A stretch of 64,000 nt of DNA, taken from Paenibacillus alkalitolerans. GTDB lineage: Bacteria > Bacillota > Bacilli > Paenibacillales > YIM-B00363. Within the stretch, counting starts at the first letter, position 1. The number at the start of each line of letters is the position of its first letter. The stretch is from NCBI RefSeq assembly GCF_016482785.1, contig NZ_JAEMXM010000020.1, forward strand, positions 35,943 through 99,942, read 5' to 3'. The notes under the pieces were generated by a model that ran no database searches, was not told the DNA's origin, and saw nothing but the letters and a program-made list of their open reading frames with translations. This document shows positions 23,278-37,341 of this stretch, one piece after another. The position numbers and the translations under genes are program-made.

Positions 23278-24963
23278 ATGGCAAATCGGAAAATGCGTTC
23301 AGACATGATCAAGCGCGGGTTCGACCGGGCGCCGCATCGAAGCTTGCTGCGCGCGGCAGGAGTGAAGGAAGAAGATTTTGACAAACCGTTTATAGCGGTG
23401 TGCAACTCATACATCGACATTGTGCCGGGTCACGTGCACTTGCAAGAGTTCGGGATGCTCGTGAAGGAAGCGATTCGCGAAGCGGGGGGCGTGCCGTTCG
23501 AATTCAATACGATCGGCGTTGACGACGGTATTGCAATGGGACACATCGGGATGCGTTATTCGCTGCCGTCGCGCGAAATTATCGCCGATTCGCTTGAGAC
23601 CGTCGTTTCGGCGCACTGGTTCGACGGCATGGTCTGCATACCGAACTGCGACAAAATTACGCCGGGCATGATGATGGGCGCGCTTCGCGTGAACATTCCG
23701 ACCGTGTTCGTCAGCGGCGGACCTATGAAAGCGGGAAAGACGAGCGACGGCCGTTCGATTTCGCTGTCTTCGGTATTCGAGGGAGTAGGAGCGTACCAGG
23801 CGGGCAAGATCGACGAGAAAGGCTTGCAAGAGCTTGAGCAGTTCGGTTGTCCGACGTGCGGATCGTGCTCCGGCATGTTCACCGCCAACTCGATGAACTG
23901 CTTGGCGGAAGCGCTCGGACTTGCGATGCCGGGCAACGGCACGATCCTTGCGGTTGCTCCCGAGCGCCGCGAGTTCGTCAAGCAATCGGCGCGCCAGCTC
24001 ATGAATCTTATCCAGATGGATCTGAAGCCGCGCGACATCGTGACGATCGAAGCGATCGACAACGCGTTTGCGCTGGACATGGCGATGGGCGGGTCGACGA
24101 ATACGGTGCTTCATACGTTGGCGCTTGCGCACGAGGCGGGCATCGACTATCCGATCGGACGAATCAACGAAGTGGCTGCGCGCGTGCCGCATCTCGCGAA
24201 GATTGCGCCTGCGTCCGACTGGCACATCGAAGACGTGCACAACGCGGGCGGCGTAAGCGCGGTGTTGAACGAGCTTCTCAAGAAAGAAGGAGCGATCCAC
24301 GCGGACCGCATTACGGTGACGGGCGGCACGATCCGCGACAATGTGAAGGATTCGCCGATCGCCAATTTCGACGTTATCCGGCCGATCGACAACCCGCACA
24401 GCGAGAAGGGCGGACTTGCGGTGTTGTTCGGCAACCTCGCTCCGGACGGAGCGATCGTTAAGGTCGGCGCCGTCGACAAGTCCGTCGGCGGTTACCACAG
24501 CGGACCTGCGATCTGCTTCGATTCGCAGGAAGAGGCGCTCGCCGGCATCGCGAACGGCAAAGTGAAAGAGGGGCATGTGGTCGTCATCCGGTACGAAGGG
24601 CCGAAGGGCGGACCCGGCATGCCCGAGATGCTTGCGCCGACGTCGCAAATCGTCGGCATGGGCCTCGGCGCGAAGGTCGGCCTTATTACGGACGGCCGCT
24701 TCTCCGGAGCGTCGCGCGGCATCTCGATCGGCCACATCTCCCCGGAGGCGGCCGAAGGCGGACCGATCGCGTTCGTTCACGACGGCGATATCATCGAGCT
24801 GGACTTGAACAACCGCCGCATCGAATTGAAAGTGAGCGACGAGGAGCTTGCGGCGCGACGCGCCGAGTGGAAAGGCTTCGAGCCGAAGGTGCGCACAGGC
24901 TACCTGGCGCGTTACTCGAAGCTGGTCACCTCCGCATCCACCGGCGGCGTGATGAAGATCTAA
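23278..24963 (+). CDS. ilvD: Dihydroxy-acid dehydratase
   Basis: IlvD dehydrates 2,3-dihydroxy acids in valine, leucine and isoleucine synthesis. The 561-residue protein has full length with [19 protein letters not shown] at the start, [14 protein letters not shown] (about 42), the cluster Cys in [15 protein letters not shown] (about 120) and [20 protein letters not shown] (about 192), and [20 protein letters not shown] near 470. The ATG at 23278 follows GGGGGAGAGATCCGG. GC content is clearly higher than in the lasso region. It is a single gene; cimA at 56 kb belongs to the same amino-acid route. Confidence 0.97.
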   Translation: MANRKMRSDMIKRGFDRAPHRSLLRAAGVKEEDFDKPFIAVCNSYIDIVPGHVHLQEFGMLVKEAIREAGGVPFEFNTIGVDDGIAMGHIGMRYSLPSREIIADSLETVVSAHWFDGMVCIPNCDKITPGMMMGALRVNIPTVFVSGGPMKAGKTSDGRSISLSSVFEGVGAYQAGKIDEKGLQELEQFGCPTCGSCSGMFTANSMNCLAEALGLAMPGNGTILAVAPERREFVKQSARQLMNLIQMDLKPRDIVTIEAIDNAFALDMAMGGSTNTVLHTLALAHEAGIDYPIGRINEVAARVPHLAKIAPASDWHIEDVHNAGGVSAVLNELLKKEGAIHADRITVTGGTIRDNVKDSPIANFDVIRPIDNPHSEKGGLAVLFGNLAPDGAIVKVGAVDKSVGGYHSGPAICFDSQEEALAGIANGKVKEGHVVVIRYEGPKGGPGMPEMLAPTSQIVGMGLGAKVGLITDGRFSGASRGISIGHISPEAAEGGPIAFVHDGDIIELDLNNRRIELKVSDEELAARRAEWKGFEPKVRTGYLARYSKLVTSASTGGVMKI

Positions 24964-25069
24964 TCGGCTTGCAGGCCGGCTGGCGTAAGCGGTCTGGTTG
25001 GCCGGTGCGGACCGTCGAAAAATAAGGGAAGTACGGTCCCTTAAACGGGTATTTTGGCTATGGTCACAT

Positions 25070-25162
25070 AAAATAAAGGAACCTGAGGGCTCTATTCACT
25101 CGATTCAGTCGGGAAACAACCGGTTTTCGAGCTAATAAGACCCTAGGGTTCCTTTATTTTTT
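25070..25162. terminator. Long imperfect hairpin between convergent ilvD and glpD
   Basis: AAATAAAGGAACC and GGTTCCTTTATTT form the outer stem, with AGGGCTCTATT/AATAAGACCCT pairing further in. T-runs on both sides make it a likely bidirectional terminator. A smaller hairpin (AAGGGA/TCCCTT) lies at about 25024-25041. Confidence 0.7.
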
Positions 25163-25181
25163 CCCGGATGATGCATTTCGA

Positions 25182-26930
25182 TTACATTAGGCCCTGTACT
25201 TCCTTTATTTCCCTGCCGGCGGCGGAGCCGGACACGGGGGCGGACGCGGAACCGGTCGCGGGACCAGCCCCGAAGTCCGGATTCACCGCCTCTTCCAAGT
25301 ACCGGTGCATGTCCTCATCGTACAAGAAACGCTGTTCTTCGCTCCAGCCGAGCTTCTCCGCCATCGCGTTCGACACGGCGTCCTTCCATCTGATAACCCC
25401 GGGCCTGTCGAAGAATAGCCGCCCGGTCCGGCGGATCCAGAAATCCTCGGGTTTCACCGCCATTTCCTCTTCGATGGCATACAGCAGCTCGGCAGCCAAG
25501 CCGAGAGGCAATCCGTGCCTGTCGGCGAACGCCGGGTGCCCGGCCGCAAGCCGATAGAGCTTGCCGGCGTTCGACCCGTACCTGCGAGCGATCCGGGACG
25601 CTTCATCCTGGGTCAGTCCGCTCGCGACACCCAGCGGAGTCTGCTGCCGGACGTATGATTCGAAGCGTTCCGAACCTCCGACGTCGCCGCCGGATATCGG
25701 CATCGCCCGGGTACGGCACGGGGCCGCCGGTTGAAGACCGTCTTTCATCCTCATTTCGTCCACCCGGTTGACGACCGTCTCGGCCATCTTCCGGAAGCCG
25801 GTCAGTTTGCCGCCCGCAATAGAAATAAGACCCGATGGAGAAACAAAAATTTCATCCTTGCGGGATACTTCCGACGGATCTTTGCCCTCTTGCCGGATCA
25901 GCGGTCTGAGGCCGGCCCAGCTTGATTCGACATCGCCTTTCGCAAGCTTCAACGAGGGGAACATAGAGTTAGCCGCGTCAAGCAAATAACGGCGGTCTTC
26001 CTTCGTCATTGTCGGGTGTGCGGTATCGCCGGCGTAATCGGTATCCGTCGTGCCGACGTACGTTTTTCCGTCCCGCGGAATGGCGAACACCATCCGGCCG
26101 TCCGGCGTATCGAAATATACCGCTTGCCGCAGCGGGAAACGCTGCTGATCGAACACGAGATGAACGCCTTTAGTAAGCCGCAGCGTCTTTCCCTGCTTCG
26201 AGCGGTCCATCTCCCTTAGCGTATCGACCCACGGGCCTGTCGCGTTAACGATATGGCGGGCGCGGACTTCATAGCCGACTCCGCCGATCGCGTCGCGGAT
26301 AACCGCTCCAACCAACCGTCCCCCCTCATATATAAATGACTCCACACCCGCATAATTGACCGCCATTGCCCCGTATTCCGCCGCCTTTTTCAATACTTCT
26401 ACGGTAAGCCGGGCGTCATCGGTGCGGTACTCGACGTAATACCCGCTTCCCTTCAGCCCCTCCCGCTTCAGCAGCGGTTCCTTGGCCAGCGTTTCCTTCA
26501 CGTCGAGCATTTTGCGCCGTTCGCTCTTTTTCACCTTTGCCAAGAAATCGTAAACGCGCAAACCGACCGAAGTCATCAACGGCCCGAACGTGCCTCCTTC
26601 ATACATGGGCAGAAGCATCCATTCGGGCGTGGTTACATGCGGTCCGTTCTCATAGACGATCGCCCTCTCTTGCCCGACTTCCGCGACAACGCCGACTTCG
26701 AACTGCTTCAAGTACCGCAGGCCGCCGTGGACGAGCTTTGTTGAACGGCTCGAGGTGCCCGCCGCGAAATCCTGCAGCTCGACCAGCGCCGTCCTCCATC
26801 CGCGGGATGCCGCGTCCAGCGCGATTCCCGCCCCGGTAATGCCTCCGCCGATAATCATAAGGTCGACAGGTTCGCCCGACATCGAAGCCAACGCGGCATT
26901 TCTATGCAGAGCGGAAAAGGAATGATTCAT
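25182..26930 (-). CDS. glpD: Aerobic glycerol-3-phosphate dehydrogenase
   Basis: GlpD oxidises glycerol-3-phosphate to dihydroxyacetone phosphate at the membrane, passing electrons to quinone. The FAD-binding motif VDLMIIGGGITGAGIALDAA is at about residue 22, followed by RSTKLVHGGLRYL (about 65); conserved IPRDGKTYVGTTDTDY is near 277. At 582 residues it is slightly long because of a Gly/Ala/Ser-rich C-terminal tail (GAGPATGSASAPVSGSAAGR) not usual for the family. ATG 26930 follows GAGGAGGAGCTGTTT. The leader contains a terminator hairpin (26945-27013), the GlpP-type control element. Confidence 0.96.
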   Translation of the reverse strand: MNHSFSALHRNAALASMSGEPVDLMIIGGGITGAGIALDAASRGWRTALVELQDFAAGTSSRSTKLVHGGLRYLKQFEVGVVAEVGQERAIVYENGPHVTTPEWMLLPMYEGGTFGPLMTSVGLRVYDFLAKVKKSERRKMLDVKETLAKEPLLKREGLKGSGYYVEYRTDDARLTVEVLKKAAEYGAMAVNYAGVESFIYEGGRLVGAVIRDAIGGVGYEVRARHIVNATGPWVDTLREMDRSKQGKTLRLTKGVHLVFDQQRFPLRQAVYFDTPDGRMVFAIPRDGKTYVGTTDTDYAGDTAHPTMTKEDRRYLLDAANSMFPSLKLAKGDVESSWAGLRPLIRQEGKDPSEVSRKDEIFVSPSGLISIAGGKLTGFRKMAETVVNRVDEMRMKDGLQPAAPCRTRAMPISGGDVGGSERFESYVRQQTPLGVASGLTQDEASRIARRYGSNAGKLYRLAAGHPAFADRHGLPLGLAAELLYAIEEEMAVKPEDFWIRRTGRLFFDRPGVIRWKDAVSNAMAEKLGWSEEQRFLYDEDMHRYLEEAVNPDFGAGPATGSASAPVSGSAAGREIKEVQGLM

Positions 26931-26944
26931 AAACAGCTCCTCCT

Positions 26945-27013
26945 CGAAAATAAAAACCACGATCAGCCGCTTCCGGTACCCTTGCGGGGTTGCGGAAGTT
27001 GTTGTCGTGGTTT
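26945..27013 (-). promoter_or_regulatory. glpD leader terminator, probable GlpP antitermination target
   Basis: Read leftward, AAACCACGA pairs with TCGTGGTTT across a folded middle (TTCCGCAACCCCGCAAGGGT), and the stem is followed by TTTATTTTC, ending 15 nt before glpD. In Bacillus, GlpP with glycerol-3-phosphate binds the glpD leader and prevents termination. The glpP gene is present at 28583-29149, so the same control is likely here. Confidence 0.7.
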
Positions 27014-27052
27014 CTCCGATTCTCAAACCGATATTAACTTAGGTTTATTCTA

Positions 27053-28549
<1,497 letters not shown>

Positions 28550-28582
28550 GACGTCACAGTACCTCCCGACCGATGATCTCCA

Positions 28583-29149
28583 CTATCTCCACAAATCCGC
28601 ACGCGACGTCGTAATGGCCGCCGCTCCGGCCGCCAGCGCCGCTTCCACTTCCCCGAACGTGCGGATCAGCCCTCCGGCGATGACCGGAATGCCTGTGCGT
28701 TCGCGCACCTCGGCAATCAAATGCGGAAGGATGCCCGGCAGCACCTCGATCAAGTCGGGCTCCGTCTTCTCCACCAGCCCGATGCTTGTCTCCAGCGCGC
28801 CGGAATCGATAAGGAACATCCGTTGGATAGAGAGCAGCTTGTTTTGCTTCGTCTTCTGAATGACGGCGGTCCGGGTGGAGATAAGACCTGCGGGGCGGAT
28901 ATGCTGACACAGAAATTCGGCCGCATATTCGTCGTTCTTCAGCCCGTCGATCAGATCGGCGTGAAGGAGCACCTTCTTGCCGCTGCCGGCCGCCAGATCC
29001 ACCATCGTCTTCAGCTGGCCGACCCGCCCGCCTAACAAGACGATATAGACGAACGGGGTTGTAAGCAGCCGTTCCAATTCTTTGATTTGCCGGACGGCCG
29101 GGAGCACCTTCTGGCCTTCGAAAAGCCCGTAACGAACATCCTGAGCCAT
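28583..29149 (-). CDS. glpP: Glycerol-3-phosphate-responsive antiterminator
   Basis: GlpP is an RNA-binding TIM-barrel protein that, with glycerol-3-phosphate, lets transcription pass leader terminators of glp genes. The 188 residues show VYIVLLGGRVGQLKTMVDLA, KKVLLHADLIDGLKNDEYAA, GLISTRTAVIQKTK and PDLIEVLPGILPHLI, all family landmarks. ATG 29149 starts one base after the LacI-type regulator's stop, so the two genes are coupled. This joins glycerol use to the sugar operon upstream, perhaps because galactosides such as galactosylglycerol release glycerol (inference). Confidence 0.93.
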   Translation of the reverse strand: MAQDVRYGLFEGQKVLPAVRQIKELERLLTTPFVYIVLLGGRVGQLKTMVDLAAGSGKKVLLHADLIDGLKNDEYAAEFLCQHIRPAGLISTRTAVIQKTKQNKLLSIQRMFLIDSGALETSIGLVEKTEPDLIEVLPGILPHLIAEVRERTGIPVIAGGLIRTFGEVEAALAAGAAAITTSRADLWR

Positions 29150-29150
29150 G

Positions 29151-32187
<3,037 letters not shown>

Positions 32188-32224
32188 GACTGTTTCTCCT
32201 CCTATCCGATGCGACTAACTCTCT

Positions 32225-33052
32225 CTACTCTTTGACCGCCGTACCGAGCATGCCCGAAATGAAATGCCGCTGCAGCAGCAGGAAGAAAACAATAATCGGG
32301 CCCGTAGCGAGCGTTACGCCGGCCATCACTTGCCCGTAGTCGATCCGCGACAACCCGAACAGGGTTGACAGCGCGACCGGCAGCGTGTACATGTCTTTCG
32401 TGGAAGCGGCGACGAGCGGCCACAGGAAGTTGTTCCATTGGTACATAAACAGAAAGATGGCCGTGGCGGCCAATGCCGGTTTCATCGACGGCAAAATGAT
32501 GCGCGTAAACAATCCCCACTCGCTGACCCCGTCGATCCGCCCCGCCTCCATGATCGCGTCCGGAACCGCAAGCATGTTTTGCCGCATGAGGAAGATCGCG
32601 AACGGATACGCCAGGTTCGGCAAAATAAGCGCCTGATACGTGTTAAGCCAGTCCAGCGCGGCCATCATCTTGAACAGCGGAATGATAAGCGCATGGAACG
32701 GCACCATCATGGACAAAAGAAACGTCGTGAATAACGCGTCGCGGCCCTTGAACCGGAATTTCGCAAAAGCGTAGCCGGCCATTGTACAGATCGTCAAACT
32801 GAGGGCGGTAAACACGATAACGACAAACAGCGAGTTGAACATGACGCGGCCGATTTGGATCGACTCGTTCAAGTTGACGACATTTTCGATAAACTTGCTT
32901 CCCGGCAAAAGCACCGGCGGCTTGGCGAACACTTTGCCGCTTTCGTTCGTAGAAGCGATCACCGCCCAATAGAACGGGAATAAAGAGACGAGAGCTCCGA
33001 TGAACAGCGCGGCATACAACAACAATGAAGAGATCCGGTTTTTCAGCGCCAT
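32225..33052 (-). CDS. Carbohydrate ABC transporter permease (MalG type)
   Basis: A 275-residue inner-membrane permease with six helices and the EAA loop EAGRIDGVSEWGLFTRIILP near 185, which contacts the ATPase. Start ATG 33052 lies 9 nt after GGGGG. The matching permease gene is immediately upstream. No ATPase gene is in the operon, so a shared MsmX-type ATPase is expected, as is common in Firmicutes CUT1 systems. Confidence 0.93.
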   Translation of the reverse strand: MALKNRISSLLLYAALFIGALVSLFPFYWAVIASTNESGKVFAKPPVLLPGSKFIENVVNLNESIQIGRVMFNSLFVVIVFTALSLTICTMAGYAFAKFRFKGRDALFTTFLLSMMVPFHALIIPLFKMMAALDWLNTYQALILPNLAYPFAIFLMRQNMLAVPDAIMEAGRIDGVSEWGLFTRIILPSMKPALAATAIFLFMYQWNNFLWPLVAASTKDMYTLPVALSTLFGLSRIDYGQVMAGVTLATGPIIVFFLLLQRHFISGMLGTAVKE

Positions 33053-33053
33053 A

Positions 33054-33902
33054 TCATTCATCCCCCGTCACTTTGAATTGTATGAACGACAGGATTGCGA
33101 TCAGCAGCACGATCACATAAGCCAGCGTCGAGGCGTAGCCGAAATCATAGTACCGGAAGCCCGTCTGGTACAAATACATGCCGATCGTGAGCGTCGCATC
33201 GCTCGGACCGCCTTTGGTAAGCGTGTACGGCTCGTCGAACAATTGCAGCGTGCCGATGGTGGACAAGATGGCCGTGAACAGCAGAACCGGCTTCAGCTGA
33301 GGGATCGTCACCGTGAAAAACTGCCGGATTTTGCCCGCTCCGTCAAGGCTTGCCGCTTCATAAAGCGATTCGGAAATGTTCTGCATCGCGGCCAAATAGA
33401 TGACCATGTTGTAACCGGTCCAACGCCAGGTCATCGCCAGAATAAGCGCCGCTTTGGCCCAGACCGGGTGAGACAGCCACGGCGCCGCGCCCAGACCGAG
33501 AGACATCAGCAGTTGGTTGATGATGCCGTCACTCATGAGCATAATCGAGAAAATGATCGAATACGCCACGAGCGAAGTGACGGCCGGCATGAAGAACGAT
33601 ACGCGGAACAAGCCTTTCGCGCGCTTCACCGAGTTCAGGAACGACGCCAGAATGACGCTGAGGGACAGCATCACCGGCACTTGGATAATAAGGATGACAA
33701 ACGTATTTTTCAGTGCGGTCCAAAATATTTCATCGCCGAACAGACGCCGGTAGTTGTCCAAGCCTCCGAACGTCATTTCGCTCCCCTGGCCCGTTTGGAA
33801 GCTGAGCAGAAACGAATAGACGATCGGATAGACCATAAAGATGGCGAACAGGACGATCGCCGGCGACAAAAACAAATAAGGCACGTGCACCTTTGTTCTC
33901 AT
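33054..33902 (-). CDS. Carbohydrate ABC transporter permease (MalF type)
   Basis: A 282-residue permease with six helices. The EAA loop is YEAASLDGAGKIRQFFTVTI near 190. ATG 33902 follows GGGGAGGACCTGTA. It follows the binding-protein gene and nearly overlaps the second permease gene. Together they form the channel of a CUT1 sugar importer for a galactoside, judged from the GH42 neighbour. Confidence 0.93.
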   Translation of the reverse strand: MRTKVHVPYLFLSPAIVLFAIFMVYPIVYSFLLSFQTGQGSEMTFGGLDNYRRLFGDEIFWTALKNTFVILIIQVPVMLSLSVILASFLNSVKRAKGLFRVSFFMPAVTSLVAYSIIFSIMLMSDGIINQLLMSLGLGAAPWLSHPVWAKAALILAMTWRWTGYNMVIYLAAMQNISESLYEAASLDGAGKIRQFFTVTIPQLKPVLLFTAILSTIGTLQLFDEPYTLTKGGPSDATLTIGMYLYQTGFRYYDFGYASTLAYVIVLLIAILSFIQFKVTGDE

Positions 33903-33988
33903 TACAGGTCCTCCCCAGGGCCGGTCGTCGAAAAGGAACGAGAGATTCGGGACGCTGCCCAAACCTCTCGCGACATTTCCGTCAACCG

Positions 33989-35293
33989 TTAATTTACTTG
34001 GCGTTGCGTGCGGCCTGCCAGACGGTCGGCCGCTTCTTTAAGCGCCTCCGCCGGATCTTTGCCGTTAAAGACGTCCGCCTGCGCTTTCACCGCTTCGTCC
34101 AATGCGAGAGCATAGTCCTTCGTGTAATACGGAGTCGGGATGTCCGCCATCTCTTCGCTGAACAGCTTCCAAATTTTTTGGCCGCCGAAGAACGCGACTT
34201 CGCTGTCAAACAACTCGTTCTCGTATGCGCTTGAGAGCGAAGGGAACAGGCCGTATTTATCCATGGCCATAACCTGCACGTCAGCCGTTGTCGCAAAGTA
34301 TTCCATGAAACCGTACGCTGCGTCGGCGTTTTTGGAATCGGCCGGAATCATCCAGCTGCTGCCGCCAAGGTTCGCCGCGCGGTTTCCGCCTTTCTCAAAA
34401 GCCGGCAGCTGGAACACGCCCCACTTGCCGTCCGTGTCTTTCGCCTGATCGATGATCGTTCCGTAATACCATGCGCCGAAAGGAATCGTCGCCACAGAAC
34501 CGTCGATCGTCGCGGACACGATACCGTCCCAGCCGTTGACGTCTTTCACAAGATCGGCGTCGCCGAATTTTTTCAGCATGGCCATCGCTTTGACGACTTC
34601 CGGATTGTTGAAATCGATGTTGCCGTCTTTGTCGAAATAGTACACGCCAAGCTGGTTCATCATCATGCGGAAGTTGGCGTCGTCTTTAAATTTGTCGGCC
34701 GGGATCGCATAAGCGCCCGTCTTGCTCTTGATCGTTTGCGCGGCGGCGAAGAAATCGTCCCACGTCTCGATTTGGGAAGCGTCCACGCCTGCCTGCTGGA
34801 ACAGGTCAGTGCGGTAGAACATGCCCGTCGGGCCCGCGTCAAACGGTAAAGCGTAATATTTACCGTCTTTGGAGGTCAACTGTTTCTTGAAGTCCGGGAA
34901 CAGGTTCGCTTTCTCGTCGAAGCCTTTGTCGGATAAGTTGACGAACCCTTTCGGGAACGCTTCGAGGTAACCTTGAATGCGGTCGTCTTCTACGAGCACG
35001 ATGTCCGGAAGACCGGCACCGCCGGCAGCCAAGCCTGTCGACAGTTTGTCGTATACGTCCAGACGCCCGAGATCCTCGACTTTAATGCTGACGTTCGGAT
35101 GATCTTTCTGATACATGGCCATCGCTTCGTTCAATGCGCCTACGTTAACGTTCCAAGCCCACGCGGTTAGCTCCACTTTCTCGTCGCCGGTTCCCCCGCC
35201 GGCCTCCGGCTTGCCGCCGCCGCCCCCCGTGCATGCTGACAGAACGAGCAGCAGCGCAAGAAGCAATGTGAACAACTTCGTCATTTTTGACAT
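33989..35293 (-). CDS. Extracellular sugar-binding lipoprotein of the ABC importer
   Basis: A 434-residue CUT1 substrate-binding protein. The signal peptide ends in the lipobox LVLSAC (Cys near residue 20), followed by a Gly-rich linker. The binding fold shows AMYQKDHPNVSIKVEDLGRL, YALPFDAGPTGMFYRTDLFQ and GVFQLPAFEKGGNRAANLGG. ATG 35293 follows AGGGGGAACAAACAC. It is the first gene of the operon, with a cre-like box about 50 bp upstream. Confidence 0.94.
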   Translation of the reverse strand: MSKMTKLFTLLLALLLVLSACTGGGGGKPEAGGGTGDEKVELTAWAWNVNVGALNEAMAMYQKDHPNVSIKVEDLGRLDVYDKLSTGLAAGGAGLPDIVLVEDDRIQGYLEAFPKGFVNLSDKGFDEKANLFPDFKKQLTSKDGKYYALPFDAGPTGMFYRTDLFQQAGVDASQIETWDDFFAAAQTIKSKTGAYAIPADKFKDDANFRMMMNQLGVYYFDKDGNIDFNNPEVVKAMAMLKKFGDADLVKDVNGWDGIVSATIDGSVATIPFGAWYYGTIIDQAKDTDGKWGVFQLPAFEKGGNRAANLGGSSWMIPADSKNADAAYGFMEYFATTADVQVMAMDKYGLFPSLSSAYENELFDSEVAFFGGQKIWKLFSEEMADIPTPYYTKDYALALDEAVKAQADVFNGKDPAEALKEAADRLAGRTQRQVN

Positions 35294-35342
35294 GTGTTTG
35301 TTCCCCCTACGTAAATTTATAATTCTCATGACAAACCGTTTT

Positions 35343-35421
35343 TGAAAGCGTTTACCGTTTACGTAATTTATTTTACCGCTAATTTTACTAAAAATCAATC
35401 GTTATTTGCGTAAAATTTTAC
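35343..35421. promoter_or_regulatory. cre-like box and palindrome upstream of the sugar operon
   Basis: TGAAAGCGTTTACC at 35343-35356 matches the CcpA site TGWAARCGYTWNCW in 13 of 14 positions. GTAAAATTTTAC at 35410-35421 is a perfect 12-bp palindrome, and the motif TTTTACTAAA occurs twice nearby (about 35377 and 35416), possible sites for the operon's own LacI-type regulator. Glucose repression plus specific induction would fit. Confidence 0.6.
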
Positions 35422-35568
35422 TAAATACACACTTCACATGAACCGTCGTTAAAAGTTTGTGACTCTAGTCGATATATTAACCAACTATGATTGACTAATT
35501 TGCAGGCACACCGACAAATGCACATACTTTCGGCTAATCGGCGAAACCCCCTGAGTTATGCGCCGTAT

Positions 35569-35752
35569 AGCGGAAATTATTTTCCTCTAGAAACAGAATC
35601 ATAAGATTTACGCATGTAGAGCGGAAATATTTTTCCGCTGTGAGTCTCCTAACGACCATATCGCGAGTTTGATTTGTACGTAGCGGAAGTTTTTTGTCGC
35701 TACAGTAGAAGAAATTGTCCAGTACGCGCTCCAACGGAAATTCTTTTCCGCT
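35569..35752. repeat. Four AGCGGAAA-N-TTTCCGCT palindromic repeats
   Basis: Short hairpin units lie at about 35569-35588, 35620-35639, 35681-35702 and 35734-35752, spaced 51-61 bp. The second is the best (AGCGGAAATATTTTTCCGCT); the others have arm mismatches. They fill a 520-bp gap between the sugar operon and the YciI gene. Nothing else is seen in 35430-35760. Confidence 0.75.
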
Positions 35753-35762
35753 GCATACGCGA

Positions 35763-35797
35763 AAAAAAACCCCCTTGGCCGGGAGCCAAACGGGGCT
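35763..35797 (-). terminator. Terminator of the YciI-family gene
   Basis: Leftward CCCCGTTTGGC and GCCAAGGGGG arms followed by eight T residues: a strong intrinsic terminator. Confidence 0.85.
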
Positions 35798-35815
35798 AAA
35801 GATGGATTATTTTAT

Positions 35816-36097
35816 TTAATTCACGTTACCCTTGATCATCCCCCACTCGCGAATTTCGTAACGGCGCGCGTTATGTACAATGTATGGGTCGTTCAGCACC
35901 CAATCCTTCACTTGTTCCTCACTGTCCGCGATGTAGATGACCATGCCGCCCCAACCGTCCAAAAACCGTCCATAGGAGAAAATGTTCCCATCGTCCCGCA
36001 GCTTCGCCAAATAGTCCAGATGCGCCTCACGGTGCTCCGCGCTTTTCTGCTCATCGAGCATCGGCAAAAATACCACAAAATACTTCTTATCGCCCAT
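35816..36097 (-). CDS. YciI-family protein
   Basis: A 93-residue ferredoxin-like fold protein. Family features are FVVFLPMLDEQKSAEHREAH (N-terminal strand and the Asp-containing loop), HLDYLAKLRDDGNIFSYGRF, and GGMVIYIADSEEQVKDWVLN then DPYIVHNARRYEIREW. Its activity in cells is unknown; the family resembles muconolactone-isomerase-like enzymes. ATG 36097 follows AAGGGGAGGGACAGCCAT. It is a single-gene unit with its own terminator. Confidence 0.9.
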   Translation of the reverse strand: MGDKKYFVVFLPMLDEQKSAEHREAHLDYLAKLRDDGNIFSYGRFLDGWGGMVIYIADSEEQVKDWVLNDPYIVHNARRYEIREWGMIKGNVN

Positions 36098-36151
36098 ATG
36101 GCTGTCCCTCCCCTTGTTTACTTCGGATAATATACATTAACTTCGGACAAA

Positions 36152-36196
36152 AGAAAAGACTTGCCGGGGCATGTTTCACTATACCTCCGGCAAGCC
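36152..36196 (-). terminator. Terminator after the three-repeat acidic protein gene
   Basis: Leftward GCTTGCCGG and CCGGCAAGT arms, loop of about 19 nt, followed by CTTTTCTTTTG. Confidence 0.7.
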
Positions 36197-36210
36197 TTCC
36201 GATGCTCTCT

Positions 36211-37341
36211 TCAATGCACTTGCTCGCTTTCGAAATGCAGCTCGTCGATTTTCCGATTCTGGTGCAGCACCGACAAGTTCAATTCCTTGTACTCCTTCTC
36301 TTTATCCAATTCCCGCATCAACAGCGTGGCGATTATTTCCCGTTCTTCATCCGTGCACGCTTCCCGGAACTCGATAAAGCCGGACAGCTGGCGGCTGGCG
36401 ATATCGACCGTCGCGGTGCCGATCGGCAAGCCGCCCCGCGCTTGGTCGTAAATTTCATAAGTCAACATGTCACCGTCGTCGCGCGCAAGCGACACGATGA
36501 AATCTTCATCGCGCGTTCCCCGGCCGATTTCGATCTCAGGCGTATCGAGCAAATCTTCGTGCGTCAATTCGATTTGTTCCAGCTCTTCGCCCTTGTGTTT
36601 AACGCTGATCCGGAACTCGTCGACGGCTTCCTCGTCAAAGTCGGACACAATCAGATCGGTCACCGCTTCAATCTCTTCGTCGCTCGGGCGGAACTTAAAG
36701 TCGATTTCGCCGAAGCATTCGGTTCCGCGAAGCTGGAAGAAAGCTTCCGCCACCCAATCCATGTCGTGGTCGTATACATGATACTCTACCTTGTTTCGCT
36801 GTTCCCCGACAATGACAAGCTCATAATACGCGGCATCGCGTTCATCGGGCGCGTCCTCTTCCATGTTAGCTATTTTATTTCGTCTCATTTCGATGCGGTC
36901 AAGATCCTCCGCGTCTTCATCGCCGATTTCGTCGTCGTCGTAATCGAACAACATCGCATCGTCCATATCGTCGTCGTAGTCGTCGAAATCGTAATCATTC
37001 GCGTAACCGGTCTCGTCCGCGTCATCCATCACTTTCGCTTGGCCGAGCTCGTCCGTGCCGGTCGAAATAATATGGTCGTACGGACTGTTCGTTACAACTA
37101 CGTCGCAATCGGCGGCGCGTACCGCCATTATGACATCTTGAATGTAGTTGCGGACATAGCGGTCGATTTGCTTCTTCTCCCCGGCGGAGATGGACGTTCG
37201 GTCGAGCTGCACGGAGCCGCCGACACGATCGCCTTCGCGGTACACAAGGGTAATGTTGCCGGCGTACCGCCCGTTAATGAGAATGTCGTGAATTTCTCCT
37301 CCCGATGTCTTCAGATCGGGTCGCAGTACAATATTGGTCAC
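36211..37341 (-). CDS. Acidic protein with three related domains, unknown function
   Basis: A 376-residue protein from GTG 37341, which has GGAGGGTGCGAACC upstream; the frame extends to 37419 without such a site. It seems to hold three versions of one domain of about 90 residues: residues 1-90 (ILINGRYAGNITLVYREGDR), about 170-255 (YYELVIVGEQRNKVEYHVYD) and about 280-370 (DFIVSLARDDGDMLTYEIYD). Each has beta strands, a Gly-x-Ile/Val strand, a helix with a D/E-E-x-x-x-I pattern, and a final strand. An Asp/Tyr-rich linker (about 112-150) joins the first two. There is no signal peptide or enzyme motif. I do not recognise a named family. Confidence 0.75.
   Translation of the reverse strand: MTNIVLRPDLKTSGGEIHDILINGRYAGNITLVYREGDRVGGSVQLDRTSISAGEKKQIDRYVRNYIQDVIMAVRAADCDVVVTNSPYDHIISTGTDELGQAKVMDDADETGYANDYDFDDYDDDMDDAMLFDYDDDEIGDEDAEDLDRIEMRRNKIANMEEDAPDERDAAYYELVIVGEQRNKVEYHVYDHDMDWVAEAFFQLRGTECFGEIDFKFRPSDEEIEAVTDLIVSDFDEEAVDEFRISVKHKGEELEQIELTHEDLLDTPEIEIGRGTRDEDFIVSLARDDGDMLTYEIYDQARGGLPIGTATVDIASRQLSGFIEFREACTDEEREIIATLLMRELDKEKEYKELNLSVLHQNRKIDELHFESEQVH

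Noticed and set aside
23407..24780. 457-codon frame opposite ilvD
   Set aside because: Arg-rich translation without motifs; ilvD on the plus strand is unmistakable.
35569..35752. CRISPR array
   Set aside because: Units are palindromic, only about 20 bp, differ from each other and have uneven spacing; no cas genes are present.
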